This document shows, in pieces, positions 10,170 through 21,689 of a stretch of DNA of 64,000 bases. The notes under the pieces were generated by a model that made no database searches, was not told the origin of the DNA, and worked only from the letters and a program-made list of their open reading frames with translations. The DNA comes from Fasciola hepatica (taxonomy: Eukaryota > Platyhelminthes > Trematoda > Plagiorchiida > Fasciolidae), in assembly GCA_948099385.1 (NCBI GenBank), contig CANUEZ040000165.1, positions 4,786,501-4,850,500 on the forward strand, given 5' to 3'. Numbering within the stretch: the stretch's first letter is position 1; every line of letters begins with the position of its first letter. Made by a program: the position numbers and the translations under genes.

Positions 10170-12560
10170 ATAAAAAACCAGATCTGCCTGCCGCTTCACA
10201 GACTACTTCTAGCGTTTATTTCGTACTTGGCCGTTTGCGTATGCATTCCACACACACAAGTTTCTGGCGAACTTATAGCTCAAAATTGAAGGCCAAATTT
10301 GTTTGGGAAAAATTTATTTACCTTCAATAAATGTTTATTTCGTACAACTTTGCAATAATCCATCATGGTACATTCTCGTTGAACCTTGGATCCTATTGTC
10401 TGTGGTCGCGATATCTGCGGATGCGAGAACAAAATGTGCATTTTTCGAGGAACGCTTAGTAAATCACTTTTTTTTGTGCAATAAGTGATAATGGCATCCG
10501 ATATAAATATTTTCAACAAATGGCACGGTATTTTCAATGGTGCTGGCGAGTTGCACAAAAGGGATGAATCTACTTTGATATTTCGTAATGGAGCGGTTCG
10601 TCGATGTACACCGAGCAACATATGCTTTCATATAACTGCTGCCTTTTCGCAGTCACGTAAATGATATGGACAGTGAAAATGGCGTACAGAAAAACTCGGA
10701 AGCCCAATGTAATTCAACAAGAGGGTTAAATACTTCAAATGTTAGCTCTACGTTAAGCACGTGTTCTGTTGACCGTAAATAAGAATTGAAGCAACTCTGT
10801 TTCATTCCACTTACTTATTATAACCGCGACCTGCTCTGCGATCACAAGCCTTGCGGAACCAATTTCTGATGCGCTTGTCGATGTTGATGGTTGGTTCCTC
10901 AGCAAAATCTGGATGAATATTTTGGCCTCTAGTAAGTGGTGAGACCACTAATAAAATGATATATATTTTATTGCTTTCATTAGCCGAGGACCGCAGGCGG
11001 CTATCCTCTTGCTGCTACCGAGCCAGCAGCACTTCTCTGCGAAGTCACTGCTGACCGCAGCATAAAGCCTTCGTTTAACCCCATCCTGAAGACTTTTATT
11101 TGCGTACAGCCGGACGATTGTGACCCACACTTGTCACCTATACGTTTAACGACTTACCATCTTATTGAAAGCTTCCGGTGTTCCCAGGAAGTCGTGTAAA
11201 TGGTGAAATTCATCCGAACAGTTCTACCTGTGAGTGGCTGCTGCATAGTTTATGAACATGATGCCCTGAAAGTAGTAGTAGAAAAGGATTCTATAGAGGC
11301 ATTTGATTTTTCCAAACTTCTTGTAGGGCTGCCCATGGGCAGCAGAATGTATTTTGGTTTACTAAAAAATAATGTAACACCACTGCATGTGGACTTGCAT
11401 GGTACTTGGTGTACGTGAGGGGCCAAATTCACTTGTGTAGCGCTGCTGCTTGAGCCGCTACTTGGTAATAAATGGGTATATTGATAACCTTGAGGTTGCG
11501 ACTGGCACTCGGGTGCTGGCCCCCTGCAGACATAACTAGCTTCGAAGATTAATGAAGCGAGCCAACACAGAATTCGGCAGTGCATGTTAAAAATGTACCT
11601 TTATATTCCCCCAAGAGGTTCCAGAATGGGTGATGGGGAGGATGGTTAGCCCAGCGTAACTCGTTTTGCGGCTGTCCGCATCGTCTGGGGACTCTCATCA
11701 GAAAAGAATTCCACGGAAACCCTTTAGGTTTGTGAATATAAATGGTTAATTACCTCCTTCTTGTGGACGGTGCTTTGAAAAGTATGTCTGCTTCTCTGTT
11801 TCATCCGTGGAAGCAGAACCTGACTGAGCAACCAGCTGAAGCTCGAGGTCAGTAGCACCCCCAACTTTGCCTATTTAAATGTTATGCTTTTACTGACTTA
11901 GCCGTAAAGTACATCGGCCTAAAGTTTCATCCGGGCGGAAATCCGGCACTGCCTTTCCTGATAGCAAATGACGCCTGTAGTCTGGAAAGCTCCTTGCTCG
12001 TGGCCAACGAACACGCGTCCCGTCGACCATCCGATTAAAATGCACCATGGCGTGTGAATTTCTGTCGGGGAAAAGAACAACCAATTGCACCCACGAAAAC
12101 GTTTTCCATTGGGAATTGTCTATCCGGGTCTTGCTCACATATAATTATGTACGGAAACAAGTGGATGGTGAATGCAATAACACTAACGGGCAAGTTATCG
12201 CCCATGCGTAAAAGCGGACAGGAGTCTGCCATTGATACCAAAGAAAAACAAACGACGACAGCAGTTAACAGGCGTAATACAAACAGTTCATGTCAACACA
12301 AACTAAAAAGGAGTACGACTATTGCCTCAAAATCACAAGAGGACTACTTAATCTCACCAGATCGACATACTGACTTGCGAAAAATGTGGCACAGAAGGCA
12401 CAGCGCTTTATGTGGGTTTTTGTGACAGACATGTGTGTAAAATGGAAATAACAACGGCAAAAGAGTGATGGCAAAAGCGAATACGTTTGCGTATGATGGT
12501 TTGAATGGGTGCAATGTGCAAATCGGAATCTAAGCAGCTTACAGCAAAAAAGTATAAGTG
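10170..12560. other. Unassigned stretch between repeat array and transposase
   Basis: I see no protein motif or element end in this 2.4 kb. Short open frames exist (for example 11200-11418 plus and 12054-12425 plus) but their composition gives no support for coding, and none resembles a family I know. Confidence 0.4.
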
Positions 12561-12563
12561 GCT

Positions 12564-14066
12564 TTAACTCATACCGTGCGTGAAATAATTGTGTGGTGAA
12601 TTGGTGTATTTGAAGTAAATATCATCCTCCAAGAAAATGACCGGTTCTGCAGGAGGTCCGCTAATGATGGTGAAGTTGTTCGGTTTATCCACTGAAAATA
12701 ATACACCACTTTGAGTAACAAGTTGTCTACTACGGGATATGCGGGATATTGCTAGGGACAAATCATCCATGGGGATTTCCGCAGTATGGGTTTCGCAGTT
12801 GGTATTCATTTCGTGGAGACGTTTATACAACTGCTCGGCTGGTTTAGCCGGCCACTGTGTAAATGATTCCAGTTTTCCAATATGTGGTTCAAATGGAAAA
12901 CAGTGGAAGTTGTCCAAAAAGCTGTGTTTTTGGACGTCTTCTGGCAAATATGTTGGACAGTGCACACCATATACTAAATCCTCCTGACCGTATAATACAG
13001 ACTTTTGTTTAATGAAAAGTACCAAAAGTCTACGGGCAAAATCAAGATACTCAATATGTAAACAAGGATGAAAAAATATGTATACAGAAATGAATAACAG
13101 CAGGAAATGCCTATAGTATTCATCAGGCAGCATATTTAGCAGACAAAAGGGGCCTACATACAAAATTAACTGTCTATGCTCGGTAGCTTTTCACCGTTCC
13201 AAGTCCCGAGTATGTCGGCACAGGCGCTGATAATCACAGGAGATATTGCAGCGAGTTTGAATAATACGATTTCCAAGTTCTACGACTGCGGCTGGGCTAA
13301 AGCAGAAAGGCTCTGCACATCTGCCTTTTAGTTATGCATTTAACAAGTTCTGAATGACACCCAAACAAGCTAAGTGCATATAATCTGATGGAAAATTTGC
13401 CACCGTAGCAACTGCAATTAATATACATGGGCTTTCTCCAATGTGGTGACGTTTATATTTGAGGCGGCGAAAGTCGGCGTCCGTACGCGGTCGAGCGTCG
13501 AACACTGGAAACGTTATTCTCCTGCGATGTGCAAACCAAGATGTATGCATTTGTCATACCCGAAGTAGCCTGCTGGACTCTTAACTTGATAAACGTAGGC
13601 CCGGGCAGGTGTGTAGCATACTACTAACACAAGTTTACATATTATTGATATCCCGATGGTCGATGCCGTCGTCAGTTACATCTCGCAATTCTAATACCGC
13701 TTATTACAGAAATGTGTTTACCAGATGCAGCTTCGTTGAACCGCGAGAAATGCCCACCGAAAACAAGGCCAGACATTTTGGACGAACCACATGTGCCAGA
13801 AAAGGCTACTATTGCATGGTAAGAGAGTAGGAAATAGACGACCCATCGATATCCTGTTGAAAATCGACGGATTCCGGAACCAACGCCAGTATACTGTTTG
13901 ATCGTTGCAGACGGTCGAGGAGCCCAATAAGAGTACACACACCATGTGATAGCACAGCCTTCTCACAAGAACGAGGAGTGTGCGACAGGGTCCTCGGATC
14001 CTCCGGTAGACCAGGCAAAAATTGGTTGAGGACGTTCACTACACTCCAGCTGTGCTGCATCGTCAT
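12564..14066 (-). pseudogene. CMC/EnSpm-like DDE transposase pseudogene
   Basis: Minus-strand remains of a cut-and-paste transposase of the kind found in animal CMC (EnSpm/Chapaev-like) transposons. N to C: PEDPRTLSHTP and the strand with QDIDGSS (13809-14066), a degraded PILAR-like block with VLELRDVTDDGIDHRDIN (about 13630-13680), the ARPRTDADFR region and DYMHLACLGV (13332-13550), then KATEHRQ, YVGPF, ILYGQEDLVYGVHCPTYL and the F-P-F-E-x-x-I-G-K-L block (12564-13181). The last 199 codons are open. A TGA at 13191-13193 stands where the family has Trp of RWKATE. Several other breaks exist upstream. Terminal inverted repeats were not found. Confidence 0.78.
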
Positions 14067-14069
14067 TCT

Positions 14070-14595
14070 TCAGTCAACAAACATGTCGGCAAATGAACAA
14101 AACAGAGGATCGACTTTGATCTTCATGGACGTAGTTTGGTAGTCCAATGTCGACACCTGCGAATAACACTTTACATACAGTTACAGAAAAAATATACCCA
14201 CCGACACAAGCTGTCAAGTCTGATGTTGACGTTAGTACATTCATTGTTGATGAGGAATAAGCAGGGTGTGATCGACGTCCATCCGAAACCTCATCACTAG
14301 ATGATACAGTTAGAGTAGGCCCTAGAGTTAATGATCGTTATGTTAAACTGCCAATATTTAAGTACCCGCTGACGCCATCTTTGGGCACCAATATCGATGG
14401 GCCCACATCGACGCCTCGCCGCTCTCGGTACACGGTAGGGTACTCAACTCCTGCTTACGCCGATGGTAATTTGGCCACTTGCCTGGATGGTCCATTTGAG
14501 TTAGCTATCCATTGTTAACACAGAGAAATGGTAAACACTGAACATCTTTTTTCTTTATTTTAAATCCAAAAATGAGAATTTAAGATAAATATCCA
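14070..14595. other. Unassigned stretch upstream of the transposase remains
   Basis: No gene motif seen. This is where the 5' part of the minus-strand transposase gene or its terminal repeat would be expected, but nothing recognisable remains. Confidence 0.35.
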
Positions 14596-14599
14596 TCAG

Positions 14600-15030
14600 C
14601 ATCAAACACGGGTTTGTCAGGTACCCAAGGTACCCCCAAAAAAGATGGTGTATCGTATGATACACCTACATAAATATGTACACGAACACAAACTAGCGTT
14701 ACGGCGCGCCGACCCACTCTCACAGATTTTTAACCACTGCGCAGAGACAGGTCATGAGGTCAAAAGCGATAGTGCAAGGGTAGTTGTCCGAGCAAAGAAG
14801 GAGGGGGAGCCCCTGGTCCTCGAAGCCCTCCATTCGATCAGCTAGTTCAACTGACACCTCGAGGTTGACAAGCATTACATCTCCCCGGAAAATCTGATGG
14901 CGAAAAACCGAGAAACTGACAGACGAGCAACACACCAAAAACTTGCGGAACCAGCCGTCCCATTCACACACTCATTCACTCATGTTTGACAACGAGTCCT
15001 AGTTTGGATCGAAACGTCAAAATAAACGTT
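14600..15030 (+). pseudogene. Penelope-like element C-terminal GIY-YIG tail
   Basis: The frame 14645-14845 reads HLHKYVHEHKLALRRADPLS, then NHCAETGHEV and a final LVLEALHSIS. This is the order of the end of a PLE GIY-YIG endonuclease: (H)EHKLAVKRGDxLS, TGHxF, and the catalytic Glu in (L)xEAxxSxxxSIN. The domain's GIY and YIG strands upstream are not readable. The downstream GTTTGGATCGAAACGTCAAAATAAACG stretch (about 15003-15030) resembles the end of PLE genes. Whether it belongs to the same insertion as the RT at 7.3-8.5 kb is unknown; the transposase and about 6 kb separate them. Confidence 0.68.
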
Positions 15031-15063
15031 TTACAACTCAGCGTACTCCTTGACCTCTCCATA

Positions 15064-15064
<1 letters not shown>

Positions 15065-15098
<34 letters not shown>
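15065..15098. repeat. (TA)n microsatellite
   Basis: About 17 uninterrupted TA units, followed by TGTATATAAAGG. Directly seen. Confidence 0.97.
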
Positions 15099-15104
<6 letters not shown>

Positions 15105-15287
15105 AAGGGAGAGAGAAAGAGGGAGAAGTAGAGCCATATGGCTCGCGCTTATTTTTACTTATGTAGGTGTAAGTAAGTGCGAGTACACGCTCACTGAGCT
15201 GCCTTTTATCTGTTTATGATGAATATACTTCCTGCCACTGATTGGAGATTGGTAAATCCGTCAACATAAGGATTGCACATTAAAAGT

Positions 15288-15790
15288 GCTCCAAGGGGCA
15301 TCAATCTTGGGGCTAACCCAATGTTTGCCCAAGTTTACTCAATAGGGTGGCCAAGCATCGGACAGACCTCAGGCTTGCCGCCCAGCGCGAACACAAACAT
15401 GAGCACATGATACTTTCAACACGGTTTGAGCGAATCTCACGCCAAACTCGTGGAACACCCGCAGGAGAAACCACACCACAGTCACGTGAAGGACGAAACC
15501 ACGACAGCACTGGAATGCTTGATGGTCGCCACTTATAATGACGTTATAAAAAAAACAGGCCACAATGAGAGTGCCTTGAGAGGTCAAAACAAGTAAATAA
15601 CGATATAACACCAGTAATTCCGTCACCAAATAGCACCTTTTCCCCGTGAAACCTAATCTTGGGGCAGGCTTGGGGCATTCCCAAGCTTTACCCTAAAGGT
15701 TGGGGCAAAGTGCTACTTGGACCATGTGGGCACAGAAAGAACTTTCAAAGTGGGGCAGTTCAAGGGGCAGACTGTTGGAGGCAAACGCTA
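15288..15790. repeat. Fragments of the G-run array family
   Basis: Two pieces, 15290-15350 (TCTTGGGGCTAACCCAA and TTTGCCCAAG) and 15655-15780 (TTGGGGCAGGCTTGGGGCA, GGTTGGGGCAAAG), match units of the block at 9897-10165. The 0.3 kb between them shows no gene. Confidence 0.55.
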
Positions 15791-18385
15791 TTGATGCTGC
15801 CAAGCGGAAGCTGGAAGAGTGTCAAGATAATATTTTCTGTATACTTGATAAAAGTAATGATAACCAAACTCTGACTGACTACAGAAGGATGGTATTTTGT
15901 CTCATAAAAACCCTGGTTGCAGGTGATGGCAGGTAGAATGTTGAGGGTACCAGGCAAAAGGGGGCCAGGTTGACGAACTGGGCGGGGTAGGTAGAAAACG
16001 CAGCGGCCAGGGATGGATCCGGCCACTGATTTCGTACTACGGCGCAGAATGAATTGAAACGATGTTATGGAGTAAGATTATTGGATGTCGTGCGGAAGTG
16101 GGGTGATAGTTAGAGTCAGGAATCCATTCTGCGACCCGGTGAGACTTCCATGCGGGATTGTTACCCCGGTTATAGGATCATGATTTCTGGTCAGCCATTT
16201 TTGGTACCCCGTATAACGTCCGCAGCCGTAAGTATAGGTTTAAACCATTGTCAATCCGACTGACCAAATAGTTTCGTCCGTACAGTACTCCGGGTGTACC
16301 GTTGAGTTGGCTGATTGCCACCCAAGTAAACAGTGTGATCTGAAAGAGATCAAGAGAGCGGCAGTCCGGACAGTGTGCCAGCTGTGGGTTATGGTTATCG
16401 CTTTACTAGAAAGCAGACGGTGAAAAACTTGTTATTTGACGGCCGGTGGACCGATCTGTGGAAGATCAGTGTACGGGGACAGTTGGTCCTCTAGAGTAGT
16501 TGGGTGATAGTGGAGATACAGGAGATATAAAGCACGGGCTTAACCGGAGTGCAAAACAAATTAAGTTGGTGAGTGGCGGATGAGGGGAGTGGCTCTTTTA
16601 GGAACCAGGAATAAAATAATAGAAGAGGGTGGGATAGGGAAGGGGAAGGGGAAAAAGCGAGGCAGCCGTCTGGTTGTTGCACCATCTGTGAGGGAGGACG
16701 GCAAACGTAGTGAAAAGGGAAGAAAATACTTGGAATTAAGGTGACGCTTTTTCGTGTGAGTGCAGTCTTGCTGACATTCCATGGGATCATGAGAAATCAG
16801 AAGTATACTGTTTCCGGGTGTAATGAGGTCTTCACTTACCATGAGTATATGCGCAGATCGGAGAGTCTTGGCTGTTGAAGCATATTAATCTGCACTGCAA
16901 GACTCGAGTATACCAGGAAAGTGCAACAAAGGCGGGATGAGACCTCTGAGTTCTAACCTGAGACAGGTGAATTATGTCAAGGTGAGCACCCATCACCAAA
17001 GAACAGAACGGTTTTTTGAACGAGCTAGTGTCAGTAGACGTTTTTGTTGGTAATTGTATCAACAACTTAGCAGACTAGTCGCCTCTGACTTTGGTCATTA
17101 CCACTGGAGCGTGGGCCCGAGGAGAATATAGAAAAAGTGAAGTTGTTGATGGTAAACTACAAACGTGCGACGACTGCATTCCTCATTCCGGCAACCAATA
17201 CAGGCCAGGTTTAGCTCAGAGCTGTGAACAGTAGGCATATCAATACCGGGGTGTCGTCAGAGCAGAAACCGCATAGTAGAACTATTCCTACCGTGTTTTG
17301 ACTAATGCATTAAACATCGGCAAGCTGGGCTTTGCAGGGAACTCAAAAAGGCTAAAACCGAGAAAAACAAGGTTGGCAAGCATATGCGGAGAGCTTGGGC
17401 GGCCTGCAATCACCCCGCGCTGGTTCAGACAAAAAACTGTTGGCTACCTCAGAAGCTTGGGGTTTCCCACATGCAGGGTCCGGTCTAGGCTCATATCAAA
17501 ATGAGCAGAGAGCATTAGCCCAAGATCTCCCCAGCCGTAAGCTTTTTTCGTTCTATTTTTACAGAGGAGTAAGGGGGCAAATTGACACCCTAGGGTGATC
17601 TTTCCATCTCTCCTGGACCCGCCTTTCACGTGGCCTACTGGGTCCGAGGCCGGTAAGGATGGCTGTTTTTCCTTATTGCGAGATTGCCACAGATTAGATG
17701 CCCAAACCTTCGGGGGTGTTGCTGCTGCAAGCTGTGGAGGAAAAGGATAGAGAATGGAACAAACACCCAAATAACGGCAACATCCGTGAGACTATCACTT
17801 GACTGCTTGCTTCTGCCAATAACAGAGTCGGGCGGGTTCCAGTACATATTCGAGTCATCTGGTGATTGCACCGCCGATTTTGATATGCTGAGTAACTTTT
17901 TGGGCTTGACTTCGGTGAAAAAGTATTTACACTGGCCGCCAGCCTTTGCTTGAGCATTAGGTGGTCAGCACAGCTAAACCAATGAGCTTCAGCCAAAGGT
18001 CGCACACTGAAGATGAGAAACGGATAGTTGTAAGCATCTAGGATCAGTAAACCGAGCACCAGGCATAACAGTAAGTCAAAGTCAGGCAACGTCTACCGGG
18101 TTGGCATTGTTCTAACAGAGCTTTGATCCGGTTTTTAATTGCGGGCGAAATATATGTATGCAAATTATGGTGTAAAATGGCACGGTCTGATGAGGGGGGA
18201 GAAGAAAAGTGAGTGGAGCATACCCAAGATATATATATATGTCTGTATACGCGGGCGTGATCATCAGACGAGTCATGAGAAAAGGGGTCGGACGCAAAAG
18301 ACTGTGGCTCATTGTGGTCTTGTAATGAAGACAGTCTTCTTGTGTTAATGTTGTTGCGGGTCATGCTTATTACGGAAGATGCGTC
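15790..18385 (-). repeat. Purine-rich block, probable minus-strand copies of the repeat family
   Basis: The plus strand is strongly purine-rich (for example 16560-16760), the same asymmetry as copies with recognised ends. No terminus or protein motif could be placed, and the assignment is by composition only. A G-run-like patch occurs near 17300-17480. An ATATATATATATG run lies at 18228-18241. Confidence 0.35.
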
Positions 18386-18389
18386 TAGG

Positions 18390-19260
18390 ATTCTGCATAG
18401 TGCTCCTTTAAATAGTTTTAGCGTGCGAAACCATCGCAGTGAGTCAGGAAGCTTATTCCAGAGGCTGGGGTAGGTAACCGAGAAATATCTAGGTCTGATT
18501 GAGGGCCTAGGTTGGGGGTTGTCTTGGTGAATTATCTGTGACAGGGGGAGTAAGGAGTCTCACTACAGAAACCAAGTGGGTTATCAGATGAGTGGACTTT
18601 TGAGTGCAGGAGGTTGAAGAGAAATGAAAGATTGAGCTTGATACGACGCAATTATAGAGGCTCAAGCCAGAGTAGCTCGCACCTGGCTCTGTAGTTGAGT
18701 TTCGAAGAGGTGCCGAGTAATTGTTTTGGTCAAGGAGCGTTGCATCCTCTTTATATTGACCCCGTCGGCCCTTCGCATCAAGATAAAGTCCAGGGGGCAG
18801 TATTCCAGCAGCGACCTGGCATGTGTCTTGAATATCAGGAGCTTGCTCTCCTGAGTACGGTATGTTCTGAGGATAAGTGCAATCATCCTTCTTGCCTCGC
18901 CAATTTGGGTCAGTGCTTGTTCATGAAAGTTGAAGGAACATGGAGGATGCAGGCCCAGATCTCTTACCACAAGAGTAGTGGGAATCGGCAGGCCATTTAT
19001 TGTGAGGGAGCCAGGTGGAACGTGGCATTTGTAAGACAGAAGGGAGCTCTTAGCTGCCGAAAACTTCATCAGCCATTGAGAACACCATCTATCAAGGGAC
19101 TTCATGTCTAACGGAATATCACTGAGGGCTGATAGCAGTGCGTTCGCCCTAAAAGTAAAGGCTAGCCTTATGTAGTCGGCAAAGAGTAATGTCAAGCTCT
19201 GACGCAGTACTTGGAAGACGTCATTTAGGTACACCAGAAGATATTGGTAGAATTTAGAAG
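18390..19260 (-). pseudogene. CR1-superfamily LINE, RT palm/thumb to 3' domain
   Basis: On the minus strand, 18662-19234 is a 190-codon open frame of a CR1-like reverse transcriptase beginning at the catalytic box. It reads LLFADYIRLAF, so FADD has become FADY and the second catalytic Asp is lost. Downstream landmarks are WCSQWLMKFSAAKS (family WSxxWLLxFNxxKC), VVRDLGLH, HEQALTQIGEARRM and ARSLLEYCPLDF (family VRPxLEYCxxxW). A shifted frame continues to about 18390 with the LRYxxRxxxLxLL-type tail. It lies inside the purine-rich block. The 5' part is missing, as usual for truncated LINE insertions. Confidence 0.75.
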
Positions 19261-21400
19261 CGGGATATAGGGTCGGTTTTATTTGTACGTCATATGAATG
19301 ACAAATCTGTAGGTAGAAGGGGGCTGCCTGAATACAGATGGGTGTATTACTGGGGGAACTTCGGTGAGTAAGCAGCTATTGTATTATTATAAAATAAATG
19401 CGTAACGTTGTTCCAACATGAAATTAGTGATCGGGTGATAAATGGACCTGGGCTGCTTTGTACTGCGGCTGCAGGAGTAAATACCGCACAGGAGTGGTTA
19501 TATCATAGGTCGACGATAAGTGTACAAATTTACCAACCATTATGATAGGCTTGACTGACGGTAGTGACGGAGTGGCGAAGCTGCACGATAAATATACCTG
19601 AGAAGTGCGAACACGAACGAAATGTGATGATTCGCGAAGTCAGTATAAAGTTACGTCTTTTTGTGGTTGTCGTGAGAGAATAGATCGCTTCAATAGATGT
19701 GCCTATGGTTAAATAGGAGCGGGGAGTTCTTGTCTGAGGAACAAACATTTATACGAATGAGCTAGAAGAGTAGAAGAAGGTGCAACTTGGGGAAGGTAAG
19801 CCTTTGATTAAGTGACAAGATAGATGAGTATTTACATAAGCAACCACTGCGTGCAAAAGAGATGTTTGGTAGGCTGGGGTTGAAGTTATACGCTTATCAG
19901 AACATACGTAGAGTGACGAATTTTGCCGGGCATGCAACGGTTAGGATATAACGCCGATATTGAGAGCAAGCTGGAAAGGAATCCGGTCACAAGAGAAAAG
20001 GAAAGGAGCGAATGAAGTGATTGCGGCATCGGTGTCAGCAAAAAATAGACGGTTTTAATCCACAAGAGGTGCTAGTGGATGTGGCTGACAGTGCGGTAGA
20101 AGTTCAACAAGAAATCCATTTCCGGAGGTGAGCGATAGTATCGGTTAATCTATTTGCTCCCGCACATCGTTACAGACGTCTCGCCAGCCCCGTGAGCCCC
20201 GGCCAAAGCGGTGGATCCGATCACCTCTAAAGCCGCCTGGATTAAGCAAGAGCCGTGTCAATGCAGTTGGATAAAGTAGCCCAGGATCTGGTGACCGGGC
20301 TGGTCGAGCAGAGCCGGTAGGGGAGCAATCAAGTAACGGGCGAATATCAAGTCATTTTGAAAATCCAGTTATATCCAGTGCGATAAAGTTCTAAGTGTTA
20401 TTCGTGGGATAGGGCAGGCTCTAATGATTCTTGAGAGGTAAGTGCATAGAACAACATGGAAAATGTTGAATTTTGGCAGATCTACTTGCTGTAGGTCCAG
20501 GAAGAGGTATGAAGCAGCAATGGCATGCACAACCTGGGTCAAACAGGGAATTAACAATGACATAAATGGGACGCTGTGAGTACAAGGGCTAGATTTTCAA
20601 GACTGAACTGGAAAAAGCAAAGGAAACTAAAGCGTTTCTATCTCCCTGGTGCCTGGTATGAACTGCCAGTTAGACAAAGGGGTAAGAATGAACAACATCA
20701 AATGTGAATAATTAGGTGCAAGCCAGTTAGGGATACTACGGGGCAGAGTGCAGTGACTAGGGACTGTTATGAGAAACTGATGAGGTTAATGATTGGGCCG
20801 AGGTGCATAAACATGTGAAATCCAGACAAGACGGTAGATTACTTCGAAAAGAGAGATCGGATTTATCCTCAGGTGGCTAGTTTGTAAAGGTTCAAAGCGA
20901 AGCATTTTATAAGGTTGCTGGTTATTCAAGGGTGTGGATCGACCTAGAAGCTTCTTGGTGGAGGCAGACTGGACATTCTCAAGGGCTCCGGCGGAGAGCG
21001 ACGGCTAGTGAGTGGAGGCCAGAGAGCACTAATCTGACAGTGGCCTCACATAGGGAAGATGCATAGATTATTGACTGCTGGGTAGAAAGATTGGTCCACG
21101 AAGCTGGTCCAAAGTTTGCCTAGATTTGGTTATGTGGAAGCCTACTCGCTTGAGTAAGTTAAAACATCAGCAGTAGTGCATCTCGAGATCTATGACGGTG
21201 GAGTTGAGGGGGAGGAAAAGGTTGCAGTTGTATTCAACCGAGCCGCAGGGTGGATTGAGTGAAAGGAAAGTTCGGTGAACCAACTGCTGGAAAGAGAAAG
21301 GTCATCAGAATTTTAGCAGGGAGTATACTATTCCAGTTTACGAAAAACAAGACCAGTGCGACTAGTGGGCCGAGTTGACGAGGTGCTCTTGAGGGAGGAA
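19260..21400 (-). repeat. Purine-rich block, minus-strand repeat copy H
   Basis: The segment at 20160-20230 (GCACATCGTTACAGACG, GGCCAAAGCGGTGGATC) matches copy F at 28330-28390 (GCACATCGTTGCAGACG, GGCCAAAGCGGGAGATC) in the same orientation, so at least this part is a diverged member of the pyrimidine-rich family on the minus strand. Limits are not seen. No gene. Confidence 0.5.
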
Positions 21401-21403
21401 AGT

Positions 21404-21689
21404 TGTGGTAATCCGGCCACCATAACATGTGATACGGCCAAGTAGAGCTTTGCAGCCACGCACGCGGATGGGCCTCGACCAACCAGGATCGCCGAGAACG
21501 GGTACGATAAAAGCTCACTGTGATTGGCTAACTCCTTTTCTACTAATTGTTCCTTCTGACTTGACATATTTATACAACCCAGTTCTGCAATACAACTAAT
21601 GTGCTACTTCGCAGCCTTGATGTTTTTGCTGCTCTTGTTCGCGTAGTTCTGGGCGGTAGCAAATTCAATACGTCCCATCCGTTCGGGCA
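21404..21689 (+). repeat. Ty3/gypsy LTR-like repeat, left copy
   Basis: A 286-bp segment starting TGTGG and ending GGGCA that recurs in the same orientation at 31874-32159 with about 95% identity. The middle 240 bp are almost identical. It contains TATTTATAC, which may serve as a TATA-like element. The left copy is followed by an AATAAA at about 21834, so the true LTR could extend further and the right copy be partial. A purine tract GAGGGAGGAAAGT precedes it. No target duplication was found. Confidence 0.65.

Noticed and set aside
16500..17080. Overlapping minus-strand frames of 77-99 codons as genes
   Set aside because: They are Ser/Pro/Leu-rich because the strand is pyrimidine-rich, overlap each other and match nothing recognised.
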